From: Desulfatitalea sp. BRH_c12
GTDB taxonomy: Bacteria; Desulfobacterota; Desulfobacteria; Desulfobacterales; Desulfosarcinaceae
Assembly (NCBI GenBank): GCA_000961655.1
Contig: LADR01000087.1
Coordinates: forward strand, 1 to 44,220
DNA length: 44,220 nucleotides
Direction of reading: 5' to 3'
The stretch's first letter is position 1, and the number at the start of each line of letters is the position of its first letter. This document shows, one piece after another, positions 9,646-18,271 of the stretch. The notes below the pieces were generated by a model that did not search any database, was not told the DNA's origin, and worked only from the letters and a program-made list of their open reading frames with translations. Both the position numbers and the translations under genes were made by a program.

Positions 9646-10137
9646 CTACCCTTGAATCTTTCCCTCCCAACTTTCGACCGCCTCCCTTATCAAATCGTCC
9701 ATTCCAAGTCCACATCCATTTAAGCGGATCAGATGGAAATCTTCGTGGGCAAGGGTGAACGTGATTTTCAGATTCGGCACGGGCCATGTCTCATCCGGCA
9801 GGCGTTCGGACCATTCCACGGCGACCACGGCCTCATAGCCCAAGATCTCGTACAAGCCGATGCCATCGGCATCGTCATGATCGGCCAGACGATATAGATC
9901 GATATGATACAGGGGGAGCCGACCCGGATATTCGTTGATCAGAGTATAGGTTGGACTGGTGACGGCATACGCATCGGGGACACCCAAGCCCAGAGCCAAT
10001 CCTTGCACAAAACAGGTCTTACCGCTGCCCAGATCTCCGCACAGTCGCAGGATCGCTCCTTGTTTCTCGAAGCGCTGCCCTAAACAACGCCCCAATGCCC
10101 GCGTCTGTTCGGGACTATGCGAAGTCACTTCGATCAT
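9646..10137 (-). CDS. tsaE: tRNA threonylcarbamoyladenosine biosynthesis ATPase TsaE
   Basis: ATPase of the TsaB-TsaD-TsaE complex that makes t6A at position 37 of ANN-decoding tRNAs. The 163-residue protein has Walker A GDLGSGKT at 34-41, the TSPTYTLINEY switch segment, and LYHIDLYRL followed by VAVEWSERLP, all typical of the family (about 150-160 residues). It lies between nnrD and lysC. The nnrD-tsaE neighbourhood is conserved widely in bacteria. No strong ribosome binding site precedes the ATG at 10137. Confidence 0.95.
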   Translation of the reverse strand: MIEVTSHSPEQTRALGRCLGQRFEKQGAILRLCGDLGSGKTCFVQGLALGLGVPDAYAVTSPTYTLINEYPGRLPLYHIDLYRLADHDDADGIGLYEILGYEAVVAVEWSERLPDETWPVPNLKITFTLAHEDFHLIRLNGCGLGMDDLIREAVESWEGKIQG

Positions 10138-10249
10138 ATTCAGCGCAACCCGTCAACGATTCGAATCAAAAAAATCAACAAATGAACCCATCTTAACCAA
10201 TTTGGTTAATCCCCGGCGAACCATTTAACGCATCAACACATGCGCAAAC

Positions 10250-11833
10250 TCACAATACCGGCCCATGAATCGGCGATGCGGGCGGCTCCTTCAAGACCCG
10301 GTACAATGCCTGCGGCAGGACGTTCATGACCTCTGTCGCCGTATAGCCCCACGGGTTTTGCGCAGCGAGCATATCGGCCGCCAACCCGTGCAGGAAGACG
10401 GCAACGATGGCGGCGTGCACGGGCGAACAGCCTTGGGCCAGCCATCCGGCAACGGCACCGGTGAGTACGTCGCCCATGCCGCCGCTGGCCATGCCGGGAT
10501 TGCCGGTGGTGTTGATCCAGACATGTCCGTCAGCATCGCAAATCAGCGTGCGGGCGCCCTTGAGGACCACACAGGCTGCGGACAGCCGCGCCAGTTCGCG
10601 GGCTGCGGCGAGGCGATCCTGTTGTACCGCGGCGACGCTGCAATCGAGCAGACGCGCCATTTCACCCGGATGGGGGGTGAGCACGGTTGCTGCATCGCGT
10701 TGGGCAAGCAATGCCAAGTGGCCGGCAAGGGTATTCAGCCCATCGGCATCGATGACCAGGGGCAGTTTGCACGTCCGCACGACATGGTGCACGAGTTGGC
10801 GGGTTGCAGGGGCCGTTCCGATGCCCGGCCCGATGGCCAGGACGCGTTTGTCCACCAGGGCGCGCGCGATGGTATTCTCGGCTGTGGGGGTCAACATGCC
10901 CGTACCGTCATCCGGCAGCGGCACGGTCATGGCTTCGGTCACCTGTGATGCCACGATCGGTAACAGCGTCTGCGGGATCCCGAGCGTGACCAGCCCCCCG
11001 CCCGACCGTATAACCGCATTGGCGGCCATGGCAGCCGCCCCGGTTTTGCCGGTTGAAGCGGCCAGCACCAGCACATGGCCCGTGCGTCCCTTGTGGCTAT
11101 CGATCGTTCGCCGGGGCACCAGCGATTGAACGTGATGGCCGCTGAGCATATGGACAGGTAAATTCCCTGACGGGATGGTTTGCGCAGGAATGCCGATATC
11201 GATCACATCTATCGTCCCGCACAAATCCGCACCCGGATAGATCAGGTGTCCGATCTTGGCATACCCGAAAGTCGCCGTGGCGTTAGCCTTGATGCAGATA
11301 CCGCAGGGTTGGCCGTTGTCGGCGTGTACGCCTGAAGGAATATCGACCGCAAAAACCGGCCGGCCCAAACTATTGATGAATTCGATCACTTCTTTGAAGT
11401 AGCCGCGCACTTCCGCATTCAGACCGGTGCCGAAGATAGCATCGATCCAGTACCGGCTTTGCAGCATGTGCAGCCTGTGACGGGCAAAAGCAGGTGCGTC
11501 GGGGATTTCTGCGATCGGCACGTGCAATGTTGTCAGCAGGTGCAGGTTGGCGGCCGCATCCCCTTTGACTTGCTCCTGCCGGGCGAGCAGAAAGACTTCC
11601 ACCTCGATCTTGCGTTCGGCCAGATAGCGCGCCATAACAAAACCATCGCCGCCGTTGTTGCCGCGTCCGGCGATCACTCCCACCCGTCCCGGACCGGATG
11701 CATAAATCCGCTCCAGAAAAGAACGGGTCGCGCCACGCCCGGCATTTTCCATCAACACGCGCCCGGGTATCCCCAGGTCCGCAATGGTGTGACGGTCTAT
11801 GGATTGCATTTCGGCGGCGGTGACGATGCGCAT
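10250..11833 (-). CDS. nnrD: Bifunctional NAD(P)HX epimerase / ADP-dependent NAD(P)HX dehydratase
   Basis: Repairs hydrated NADH and NADPH. The N-terminal YjeF-type domain (about 1-215) carries MENAGRGA and the GRGNNGGDGFVMAR loop and epimerises the R and S hydrates. The C-terminal ribokinase-like domain (about 225-500) carries TPHPGEMARLL and the TGNPGMASGGMGDVLTG phosphate and base loop of the dehydratase. The protein is 527 residues from the ATG at 11833, which has a GGAG site at good spacing; an in-frame TTG 18 bases upstream is less likely. It sits between the pdxJ-like gene and tsaE. An acpS gene often found in this neighbourhood is absent. Confidence 0.96.
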   Translation of the reverse strand: MRIVTAAEMQSIDRHTIADLGIPGRVLMENAGRGATRSFLERIYASGPGRVGVIAGRGNNGGDGFVMARYLAERKIEVEVFLLARQEQVKGDAAANLHLLTTLHVPIAEIPDAPAFARHRLHMLQSRYWIDAIFGTGLNAEVRGYFKEVIEFINSLGRPVFAVDIPSGVHADNGQPCGICIKANATATFGYAKIGHLIYPGADLCGTIDVIDIGIPAQTIPSGNLPVHMLSGHHVQSLVPRRTIDSHKGRTGHVLVLAASTGKTGAAAMAANAVIRSGGGLVTLGIPQTLLPIVASQVTEAMTVPLPDDGTGMLTPTAENTIARALVDKRVLAIGPGIGTAPATRQLVHHVVRTCKLPLVIDADGLNTLAGHLALLAQRDAATVLTPHPGEMARLLDCSVAAVQQDRLAAARELARLSAACVVLKGARTLICDADGHVWINTTGNPGMASGGMGDVLTGAVAGWLAQGCSPVHAAIVAVFLHGLAADMLAAQNPWGYTATEVMNVLPQALYRVLKEPPASPIHGPVL

Positions 11834-11890
11834 GGGGCGGACTCCAATCAAAAAGGGTTTAGGATCAGGTTTTACCTGAGCCTTCTGTTC

Positions 11891-12610
11891 TTATATCTCC
11901 CGAATCAAAGCCACCATATCCCGCACTGCCTGGTCCATCCCCACTAGTATCGCCCGTGCAATCAGGCTTTGTCCGATGCTGAACTCGTCGATTTCGCGCA
12001 GCCCGGCGAACAGCTTGATCAATCGATAATCCAGACCGTGGCCAACAGCGACATGCAGGCGCAGCCGATGGGCCATTTTGATGGTATCGGTGACTTTATG
12101 CAGCTCCTGGGTTTGCATGGCGGCCGATGTGGCCGTGCGCAGTTTCGCTGCATCGACATGGACCCAATTGGCCCGCATCTGGTGCACGATTTTGACTTGG
12201 TCGGGATCCGGCGTGATCGATACGCCCACGCTGATGCCGCTGGATTGCAAGGTGTCGATGGTTTCAAAAATGGTTTTGCTTTCGCTGACCGTGTCGAAAC
12301 GGAAATCGGCGATATTGTTATCGCGCAACGCCGGCATCAGGACCACCCGGGCGGGCTTGATATCGAGGGCAATGCCGACCATTTCGGAGGTCGATGCCAT
12401 ATAAAGCACCAGGCGGCTGTGAATCGTCTGGCGCAGCAATCGGACATCCCGCTCGCGCACTGGGCGGAAATCTTCACGCAGGTAAGCGCCTACGCCATCG
12501 GCGCCGGCGGTTTCAGACAACAATGCGGCCGCCACGGGATCAGGGGTAGGCGACTGCATGGTTTCACGCAATGCGGCGACATGATCGACCAGAACTGTCA
12601 AAGCAGCCAT
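11891..12610 (-). CDS. PdxJ-like protein with a degenerate active site
   Basis: Overall fold and length (239 residues) match pyridoxine 5'-phosphate synthase: VDHVAALRE near the start, TPDPVAAALLSETAGADGVG, YLREDFRPVRERDVRLLRQT, and VGHGLDY plus SIGQSLIARA at the end. Key catalytic residues of the E. coli enzyme are changed when aligned by eye: N9 to L7, R20 to M18, H45 to Y43, H52 to P50, E72 to Y70, and H216 to Q214. D11 (D9), R47 (R45) and H193 (H191) remain. The protein is therefore unlikely to make pyridoxine phosphate in the known way; it may be a diverged paralogue with another role. The ATG at 12610 has an AGGGGG site. It lies between ybeY and nnrD, in the usual pdxJ place. Confidence 0.85.
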   Translation of the reverse strand: MAALTVLVDHVAALRETMQSPTPDPVAAALLSETAGADGVGAYLREDFRPVRERDVRLLRQTIHSRLVLYMASTSEMVGIALDIKPARVVLMPALRDNNIADFRFDTVSESKTIFETIDTLQSSGISVGVSITPDPDQVKIVHQMRANWVHVDAAKLRTATSAAMQTQELHKVTDTIKMAHRLRLHVAVGHGLDYRLIKLFAGLREIDEFSIGQSLIARAILVGMDQAVRDMVALIREI

Positions 12611-12652
12611 TGGGTGCCCCCTGGGTTTGGTTGAGGTTCGCTTCGCAAGTGG

Positions 12653-13111
12653 TCAGATCGCCAAATCGGCGCTGGGATTGCCAATCAGCGACAACAGTTC
12701 GCGGCTTTTGGCTTCCATCAGGGCCGCTTCTTCTTCCGAATGGATATGATCATACCCGAAAAGGTGTAATATGCCGTGCACCAGCAGTTCATAGAAGCGT
12801 TGTTCCGCGGGGATGGCGCCTGTTTCGGCTTCCCGGACCGCGGTGTCGATGGAGATCACCACATCTCCCAGCAGCTCGGGGTGTATTGCGCCGTGATCCC
12901 CCTCGCGCATGGCAAAGGAAATCACGTTCGTCGGCCCCTTGTGGTTCAAGTATGATTCGTTCATCTGGGCGATACGAGCGTCATCCACGATCAGGATGGA
13001 CAACTCCCCTTCAGGACATGCCAAGGCGTTTAAGAGGTCTTGGGCTTTCCTTTGGACGGTTTTGATCCTTATGGGATATTTTAGCTGCTGATTGTCGATC
13101 AAAATTGCCAT
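12653..13111 (-). CDS. ybeY: Endoribonuclease YbeY (16S rRNA 3'-end maturation)
   Basis: Metal-dependent single-strand endoribonuclease in rRNA maturation and ribosome quality control. The 152-residue protein has the zinc motif with H112, H116 and H122 in HGILHLFGYDH, and the preceding TNVISFAM and LGDVVISIDT strands of the family. The ATG at 13111 has an AAGG site. Its first 101 bases overlap the 3' end of the upstream HD-phosphohydrolase gene in another frame. The order phoH - HD protein - ybeY is conserved in many bacteria. Confidence 0.96.
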   Translation of the reverse strand: MAILIDNQQLKYPIRIKTVQRKAQDLLNALACPEGELSILIVDDARIAQMNESYLNHKGPTNVISFAMREGDHGAIHPELLGDVVISIDTAVREAETGAIPAEQRFYELLVHGILHLFGYDHIHSEEEAALMEAKSRELLSLIGNPSADLAI

Positions 13112-15428
13112 TTTTTACCTTGATGTTCTCTTTCACGGTCGACTCGGCATATTCGATGCGATGATGATGGATGCCGTTTAAAATTTTGTTGAAGCTTTTG
13201 GCGATGCTGTGCAGGTCCTTCAGGGTCAGTTCACAGTTGTCCAACTGACCGTCGGAAAAAACCTTGTTAATCAGGTGCTGGACCAGTCCCTGGATTCTTG
13301 CCGGCGTGGGGTTTTCCAATGTGCGCGAGGCGGCTTCGACCACATCGGCCAGCATGACCAATCCAACCTCTTTGGTTTGCGGTTTGGGTCCCGGGTAACG
13401 GTAATCATCGATCTTGACGGCATCGTCGCCTTTGAGTTGTTTGGCTTTTTCGTAAAAAAAGTGAATCAGGCTGCTACCGTGATGCTGTTGGATAGTGTCG
13501 ATAATAATTTGCCCCAACTTGTATTTCTGAGCGATTTCCACGCCGTCCTTGACATGCGCTGTCAGGATCAGGCTCGACATGGAAGGGGCCAGCCGGTCGT
13601 GCTTATTGCGCCCATCGGTCTGGTTTTCGATGAAGTAGAGTGGTTTGGTGACCTTGCCGATATCATGATAGTATCCGCATACCCGGGCCAGCAGCGGGTT
13701 GGCACCGATATCCTCGGCGGCGGCCTCCACCAGGGAACCGACAATGACCGAATGGTGGTAGGTGCCCGGGGCTTCGATCATGAGCTGACGCAGGATAGGT
13801 CGGTCCAGGTTCGACAACTCGAGCAGGGTGATGTCGGTTGTATATTGAAAAACCATTTCGATCAGCGGCGCAATGCCCAGAGCGATGATGCCACCCGTGA
13901 ATCCGCCCACGAAGGCCAAGGTGCCGTCCCATACCAGCGCGGTTCCATTATAGTCCGATGAGAAGACGGCGATGCCGACAGCCATCAAGACGTTGAGCAG
14001 GCCGACCTTGATGCCTGCAATGATCATGACCTTGCGCTCGCGGCAGCGTTGAACCCAGTAAGCCGCTGTGGCACTGCTGACCAGGTAAAAGATAAAAATC
14101 TCCATGCGGCTGCCAACCAGCAAAGCGGCGCAGGCCGCCGCCACCAGACTGAAGGGCAGGGCGATCTCGAATCCCAGAACCAGGCATACCAGCATGGCGC
14201 CGGTCGCTACGGGAACAGCGAACACCACCGCTTCGGTCGGTATCGAAAAAACCGAATTAGGGATTTGGGCAACCGAAACGATGACGCCGATTTTGGCCAT
14301 CAGCAGTACCAAGGCCAGGACAATAGCCATAAACAGTAGGTTTTTGTTCTTATTCAAACGTGCATAGCGTGGCTGATAAAAGTAAAGCACATAAAAAACC
14401 AGGATCAGGGTACCGAGAATGATGGCCGCTCCCAATCCTGTGCTGGAGATATGCCGGCCCCTTTTCTGGCTTTCCAGGGCGTTGAGCTTCAGCAGTTGCA
14501 GCGCCGAGACCCGTTCGCCTTCGCGCAGCAGCATTTCCCCGGCCTTGATCTTGTGCAGGATGGGTTTGACCTCCTGCAGGGCACGTTTTTTACGTTCCTC
14601 GGTCTCGTGATGGTTCAGCGTGATGTTGGGGTGGACCAGTTGCTGGCCGAAATCGACGATCAGATTGACCAGGTTGTAGTTGAGGTGGCTGACATACGGT
14701 TCGGCCACGATACGCACCATTGTTTTGGCCTGGTCCGGACCGTAATATTGGCGCAGGGCGTAGACGGTCTTTTCAGTTCTGTCGGCCACGTCGCGAAGCG
14801 CGATGCCTCTGTCGGCCTCTTTGAGCAATAGCTCCTTATTGGCCACAACCCCGTTGGCGAGGATGGTTTCGGTAATCTTACCAATCGGTTCGGCAATCGC
14901 CGAAGAAAACGATTCCTGGGCCAACTGCCGGTAAGCACCCGGGCTGATTTCGATGCCCAGGGCGATTTCAAATTCTTCCTTATGCACCGACAGCGCTTTT
15001 TCAATCTCCTGCTGGTCTGCTGCGGTCATTTGCGTCGATCGGAGGCCATCCGTGTCTTTAGCTGCCGGTGCCGCCAATTCCAGGTTGGTCATGATCTTGC
15101 GCATTTTATGGAAGGCGTTGTAGACGCGTTCCGTGATTAGAGGGGCAATGCGCGGGTCATGATCGTAAACGGTCAGTACCTGCTCGATGGCCTGCTGCTG
15201 ATTGGCGATGGTCGCGGCTTTGTCTTCAACCAGAAAGTCCTGAGAGGCCTTGACATCCTGTTGGGCGATATCGCCTACTTGGTAAGTGTGTTGCCGTACG
15301 ATGACGCTGGGGTACAAAAGGATCAGGAAGAATCCCACTACCGCTGCCAGGAGCAACCATTTCAACCGCTTCTCAAGGGTGTCGGCGTAGGGCAACACCT
15401 TTTTAAGATCCAAACCCATGGGCTTCAC
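13011..15428 (-). CDS. 7TM-extracellular sensor HD-family phosphohydrolase (PgpH/YqfF-like)
   Basis: Large membrane signalling enzyme, 805 residues. One N-terminal transmembrane helix (about 22-42) is followed by a long extracytoplasmic region (about 45-330), then about seven transmembrane helices (about 335-510) and a C-terminal cytoplasmic HD domain. The HD domain has the metal-binding pattern GTYHHSVIVGSL, GYYHDIGK and later QQHHGSSLIHFFY. PgpH in Listeria hydrolyses c-di-AMP; the substrate here is inferred only. The start is a GTG at 15428 in a 4-base overlap with the phoH stop, with an AGGA site. The tail of about 34 residues is basic and overlaps ybeY by 101 bases, longer than usual; homologues may end earlier. 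Confidence 0.93.
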   Translation of the reverse strand: MKPMGLDLKKVLPYADTLEKRLKWLLLAAVVGFFLILLYPSVIVRQHTYQVGDIAQQDVKASQDFLVEDKAATIANQQQAIEQVLTVYDHDPRIAPLITERVYNAFHKMRKIMTNLELAAPAAKDTDGLRSTQMTAADQQEIEKALSVHKEEFEIALGIEISPGAYRQLAQESFSSAIAEPIGKITETILANGVVANKELLLKEADRGIALRDVADRTEKTVYALRQYYGPDQAKTMVRIVAEPYVSHLNYNLVNLIVDFGQQLVHPNITLNHHETEERKKRALQEVKPILHKIKAGEMLLREGERVSALQLLKLNALESQKRGRHISSTGLGAAIILGTLILVFYVLYFYQPRYARLNKNKNLLFMAIVLALVLLMAKIGVIVSVAQIPNSVFSIPTEAVVFAVPVATGAMLVCLVLGFEIALPFSLVAAACAALLVGSRMEIFIFYLVSSATAAYWVQRCRERKVMIIAGIKVGLLNVLMAVGIAVFSSDYNGTALVWDGTLAFVGGFTGGIIALGIAPLIEMVFQYTTDITLLELSNLDRPILRQLMIEAPGTYHHSVIVGSLVEAAAEDIGANPLLARVCGYYHDIGKVTKPLYFIENQTDGRNKHDRLAPSMSSLILTAHVKDGVEIAQKYKLGQIIIDTIQQHHGSSLIHFFYEKAKQLKGDDAVKIDDYRYPGPKPQTKEVGLVMLADVVEAASRTLENPTPARIQGLVQHLINKVFSDGQLDNCELTLKDLHSIAKSFNKILNGIHHHRIEYAESTVKENIKVKNGNFDRQSAAKISHKDQNRPKESPRPLKRLGMS

Positions 15429-16456
15429 GCGTTTTCCTGTCCTTCCGGCAACAAATCGATATGCCTTTGACCACCATTGGCGGTGGCCGCTTTTTTTCTG
15501 GAAAGGGTTTCGTAGGCTTGGATGATATCCTGCACCAATTTATGGCGTACAACGTCGCGTTGTGAAAAGAAAACCATTTTGATCCCCTCGATCTGCCCCA
15601 GGATCGCTTTGGCCTCGATCAGCCCGGATGTTTTTTGCGGCGGCAGGTCGATCTGAGTGATGTCACCCGTGATAACCGCCTTGGAACCGAATCCAATACG
15701 GGTCAAAAACATCTTCATCTGTTCGGATGTGGTGTTCTGGGCTTCGTCCAGAATGATGAACGATTCGTTCAGCGTGCGTCCGCGCATGAAAGCGAGCGGT
15801 GCAACCTCGATGATCCCCTGTTGCATCAAAGCGGTGGCTTTTTCGAGGCGCAGCATATCATGCAAAGCATCGTACAGCGGACGCAGATAAGGATCAACCT
15901 TTTCCGCCAGGTCACCCGGTAAAAATCCAAGCGTCTCGCCGGCTTCGACGGCTGGGCGCGTCAGGATAATCCGGCTGACCGTTCCTTTGGTCAAGGCCGC
16001 GACGGCCATGGCCATGGCCAGGTAGGTTTTGCCTGTGCCCGCCGGACCGATACCGAAAACGATGTCGTGTTGACGGATGGCATCGATGTACTCTTTCTGA
16101 GCACGGCTTTTGGGCGTAATAGACATTTTTTTGGCAGTAATGTAGACCGTGTCCAGAAAAATGTCCTTCAGATGGGCGCGGTCATCGGCGCTGAGCACAC
16201 GGATGGCATAATCGATGTCTGTCGCGTAGATCGGGTAACGTTCCTTGAGCAGCCCATACAGTTGGGTCAGAAGATTTTGCGCCAGATGGACGGTAATCTG
16301 TTCGCCTTGAATATGAACGGTGGTGCCACGGGCCTGGATCTGCACACCCAGGCTTTGCGCGATGCGTACCAAATGGCTGTTGTGTTCGCCAAATAACTGG
16401 CGTGCCAGTTCCACATCGTTGAAGGTAATTTTGGTTTGATAGTCGTCTGTACTCAT
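15425..16456 (-). CDS. PhoH-like ATPase (PhoL type)
   Basis: Cytoplasmic P-loop ATPase linked to RNA metabolism, 343 residues. An N-terminal KH-like region (about 1-110) is followed by the PhoH ATPase domain with Walker A GPAGTGKT at 137-144, the LTRPAVEAGE motif, and Walker B FIILDEAQN. The ATG at 16456 has an AAGGAGAC site. It is first of a long minus-strand run and overlaps the HD-protein start by 4 bases. Conserved linkage to ybeY supports a role in ribosome or RNA quality control. Confidence 0.95.
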   Translation of the reverse strand: MSTDDYQTKITFNDVELARQLFGEHNSHLVRIAQSLGVQIQARGTTVHIQGEQITVHLAQNLLTQLYGLLKERYPIYATDIDYAIRVLSADDRAHLKDIFLDTVYITAKKMSITPKSRAQKEYIDAIRQHDIVFGIGPAGTGKTYLAMAMAVAALTKGTVSRIILTRPAVEAGETLGFLPGDLAEKVDPYLRPLYDALHDMLRLEKATALMQQGIIEVAPLAFMRGRTLNESFIILDEAQNTTSEQMKMFLTRIGFGSKAVITGDITQIDLPPQKTSGLIEAKAILGQIEGIKMVFFSQRDVVRHKLVQDIIQAYETLSRKKAATANGGQRHIDLLPEGQENA

Positions 16457-16550
16457 TGTCTCCTTTCGGGCGCCGGCGCCCCGTTGATGCGTGGTGCGCG
16501 GTGACGGCCTCGTTCCGGGCGGTCAGCGGACCGCAACTGGAATCTTTATA

Positions 16551-16577
16551 AATATATAATTTTTAAATCGATTGCAA
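16551..16577 (-). promoter_or_regulatory. Possible AT-rich promoter for the phoH operon
   Basis: On the minus strand TTGCAA (16572-16577) is followed after 15 bases by TATATT, within an AT-rich block that contrasts with its GC-rich surroundings and lies about 95 bases before the phoH start. The spacing is shorter than ideal, so this is only a candidate. Confidence 0.3.
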
Positions 16578-16617
16578 AGGCAAAAGTCCGCAAAGGCCAT
16601 CGTCCGCGTCAACCATT

Positions 16618-16792
16618 CAGGGTAACGGCATTTGGAAATTCAGAGTTGTGGGGCGGGGCGTCTTTCGACGCACAGTCTTCATCAAGTGGGCCGACGGCCG
16701 TCATACGCCCCGGGCGAACACAAGATTCGCCCCTACGAGTAGAACGATGTTCCGTTTCGATGATCAAGCCACACGCAAATGCGGTTACCCGG
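16618..16792. repeat. Dispersed element, family C, copy 2 (175 bp, terminal inverted repeats)
   Basis: Left end CAGGGTAACGGCATTTG, right end CAAATGCGGTTACCC. The flanks GTCAACCATT (before) and GTCAAACCCT (after) agree at 7 of 10 positions, as expected for a worn 10-bp target duplication. The interior shares GGGCGAACACAAG, AACGATGTTCCG and TGATCAAGCCACACGCAAA with the other copies. It occupies much of the phoH-cvpA divergent region (16457-16916), where I see no gene. Confidence 0.8.
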
Positions 16793-16916
16793 GTCAAACC
16801 CTTTTTAATCCCTTGACGCTATTCAGGGCCTCTGTTAGCCTCGGTCCGTTTTTATTCAGGATGAAACCGCATCGACCGGAAATGATTTACGTAACCGGAC
16901 ATGACAAGGTGGCGTT

Positions 16917-17447
16917 GTGAATTTACTCGATTATGGAATGATTTTTATACTGGGGTACTGCCTGGTACGCGGCATTTTTCGAGGTATGATCAAGGAACTT
17001 TCCGCCATCGTCGGTGTCATGGGCGGTTTTTATTTCGCCTTCAGCTACTACGATCAGATGGCCAAACATTTGGGGCGCTACATCACCAGTCCCGGCTATG
17101 CGAATATTGTCGGGTTCTTAGTCCTGTTCGTGGCGGTCTACCTAGTGATCAGTATTACAGGCGTCATCATCAAATATCTGTTGAACATCGCCTTTCTAGG
17201 GTGGGCCGACCGTGTCGGTGGTGCCGTGTTCGGCGGACTCAAGGGTGTGCTCATCGTGGCCGTGATGGTGGTCATGCTGACCACCTTTTTGCCGAAAAAC
17301 CCTCCCGCGCTGCGAGATTCACTCGTGGTCCGCGAAACCAGCGAGTTCAGCGCCATCCTGGTCAAGATCGCCTCAACGGAAATTAAAACCCTTTTTGACA
17401 CCCATCTGAAGGAACTGAAAACATCGTGGCATCCCACAGGAAAGTGA
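16917..17447 (+). CDS. CvpA family membrane protein
   Basis: A 176-residue protein with four hydrophobic segments: about 5-20, 28-45, 62-85 and 95-120. The GIFRGMIKELSAIVGVMGGFYF and GWADRVGGAVFGGLKGVL stretches are typical of the CvpA (colicin V production) family. Members are inner-membrane proteins whose molecular role is poorly defined. The start is a GTG at 16917 after AAGGTGG. The end overlaps mazG by 22 bases, so the two are probably co-translated. Confidence 0.88.
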   Translation: MNLLDYGMIFILGYCLVRGIFRGMIKELSAIVGVMGGFYFAFSYYDQMAKHLGRYITSPGYANIVGFLVLFVAVYLVISITGVIIKYLLNIAFLGWADRVGGAVFGGLKGVLIVAVMVVMLTTFLPKNPPALRDSLVVRETSEFSAILVKIASTEIKTLFDTHLKELKTSWHPTGK

Positions 17448-18271
17448 CCCCTTCTCCGACGTTTTCGGCCGTACTGGAACTGATAGCCGCCTTGCGCGCC
17501 GAAGATGGTTGTCCCTGGGATCGCAAGCAGACCCCACTTTCCATGACCGTTTACCTGATTGAGGAGGCTTTCGAACTCGTCGAAGCCATCCGGGCCGATC
17601 ATACCGCCGATATCCAGGAGGAAATGGGCGACGTTCTGTTCCAGATCTTGTTCCTCATGTCCCTTTACCAGCAGGAGGGACGCTTTGCGCCCACTGACGT
17701 CCTGCATCAAAATCTGCAAAAAATGATTCGGCGACACCCCCACGTTTTTGGAACGGACAAAATTGAAACGGCTGGGGAGGTCAAGGTACGCTGGCGTGAA
17801 ATCAAACAGCAGGAAAAACATTTTGATTCGGGTTCGTTGATGGATTCGGTGCCCAAGGGACTGCCGGCTTTGCTCAGAGCGTACCGCATCTCCGAACGGG
17901 CCGCCGGTATCGGTTTCGACTGGGACCACCTCAATGGCGTGATGGCGCAGGCCGAAGCCGAGTGGGATGAGTTCAAGGATGAGCTCGATCGCCCCAACGG
18001 GGTGGTGAAAGACAAGGCCAAGGCCACCGAAGAATTTGGAGACGTGCTGTTTACACTGATCAATGTGGCGCGCATTGCCGGCATCCACCCGGAAACCGCC
18101 CTGTCCCAATCCACCGGTAAGTTCGTGCGGCGGTTTAAACGCATGGAAAGCATGGCGGCCGCAGAGGGACGGACGGTCGCGGAGGTCTCCAGGGAACAGC
18201 TGGAAAAATTCTGGCAGAAGTCTAAAAAAATGGAGGCGATCCGAGACGCCGCCGACCCGCAAGAAGATTAA
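17426..18271 (+). CDS. mazG: Nucleoside triphosphate pyrophosphohydrolase MazG
   Basis: House-cleaning enzyme that cleaves NTPs and dNTPs to monophosphates plus pyrophosphate. The 281-residue protein shows two MazG domains. The first has CPWDRKQT, LIEEAFELVEAI and EEMGDVLFQ (Glu and Asp Mg ligands at about 46-50 and 69-72). The second has RISERAAGIGFDW, EWDEFKDEL and EEFGDVLFTL. The start is a GTG at 17426 inside the cvpA end. The stop overlaps the stop of the convergent gene at 18268 by a few bases, so there is no room for a terminator between them. Confidence 0.95.
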   Translation: MASHRKVTPSPTFSAVLELIAALRAEDGCPWDRKQTPLSMTVYLIEEAFELVEAIRADHTADIQEEMGDVLFQILFLMSLYQQEGRFAPTDVLHQNLQKMIRRHPHVFGTDKIETAGEVKVRWREIKQQEKHFDSGSLMDSVPKGLPALLRAYRISERAAGIGFDWDHLNGVMAQAEAEWDEFKDELDRPNGVVKDKAKATEEFGDVLFTLINVARIAGIHPETALSQSTGKFVRRFKRMESMAAAEGRTVAEVSREQLEKFWQKSKKMEAIRDAADPQED

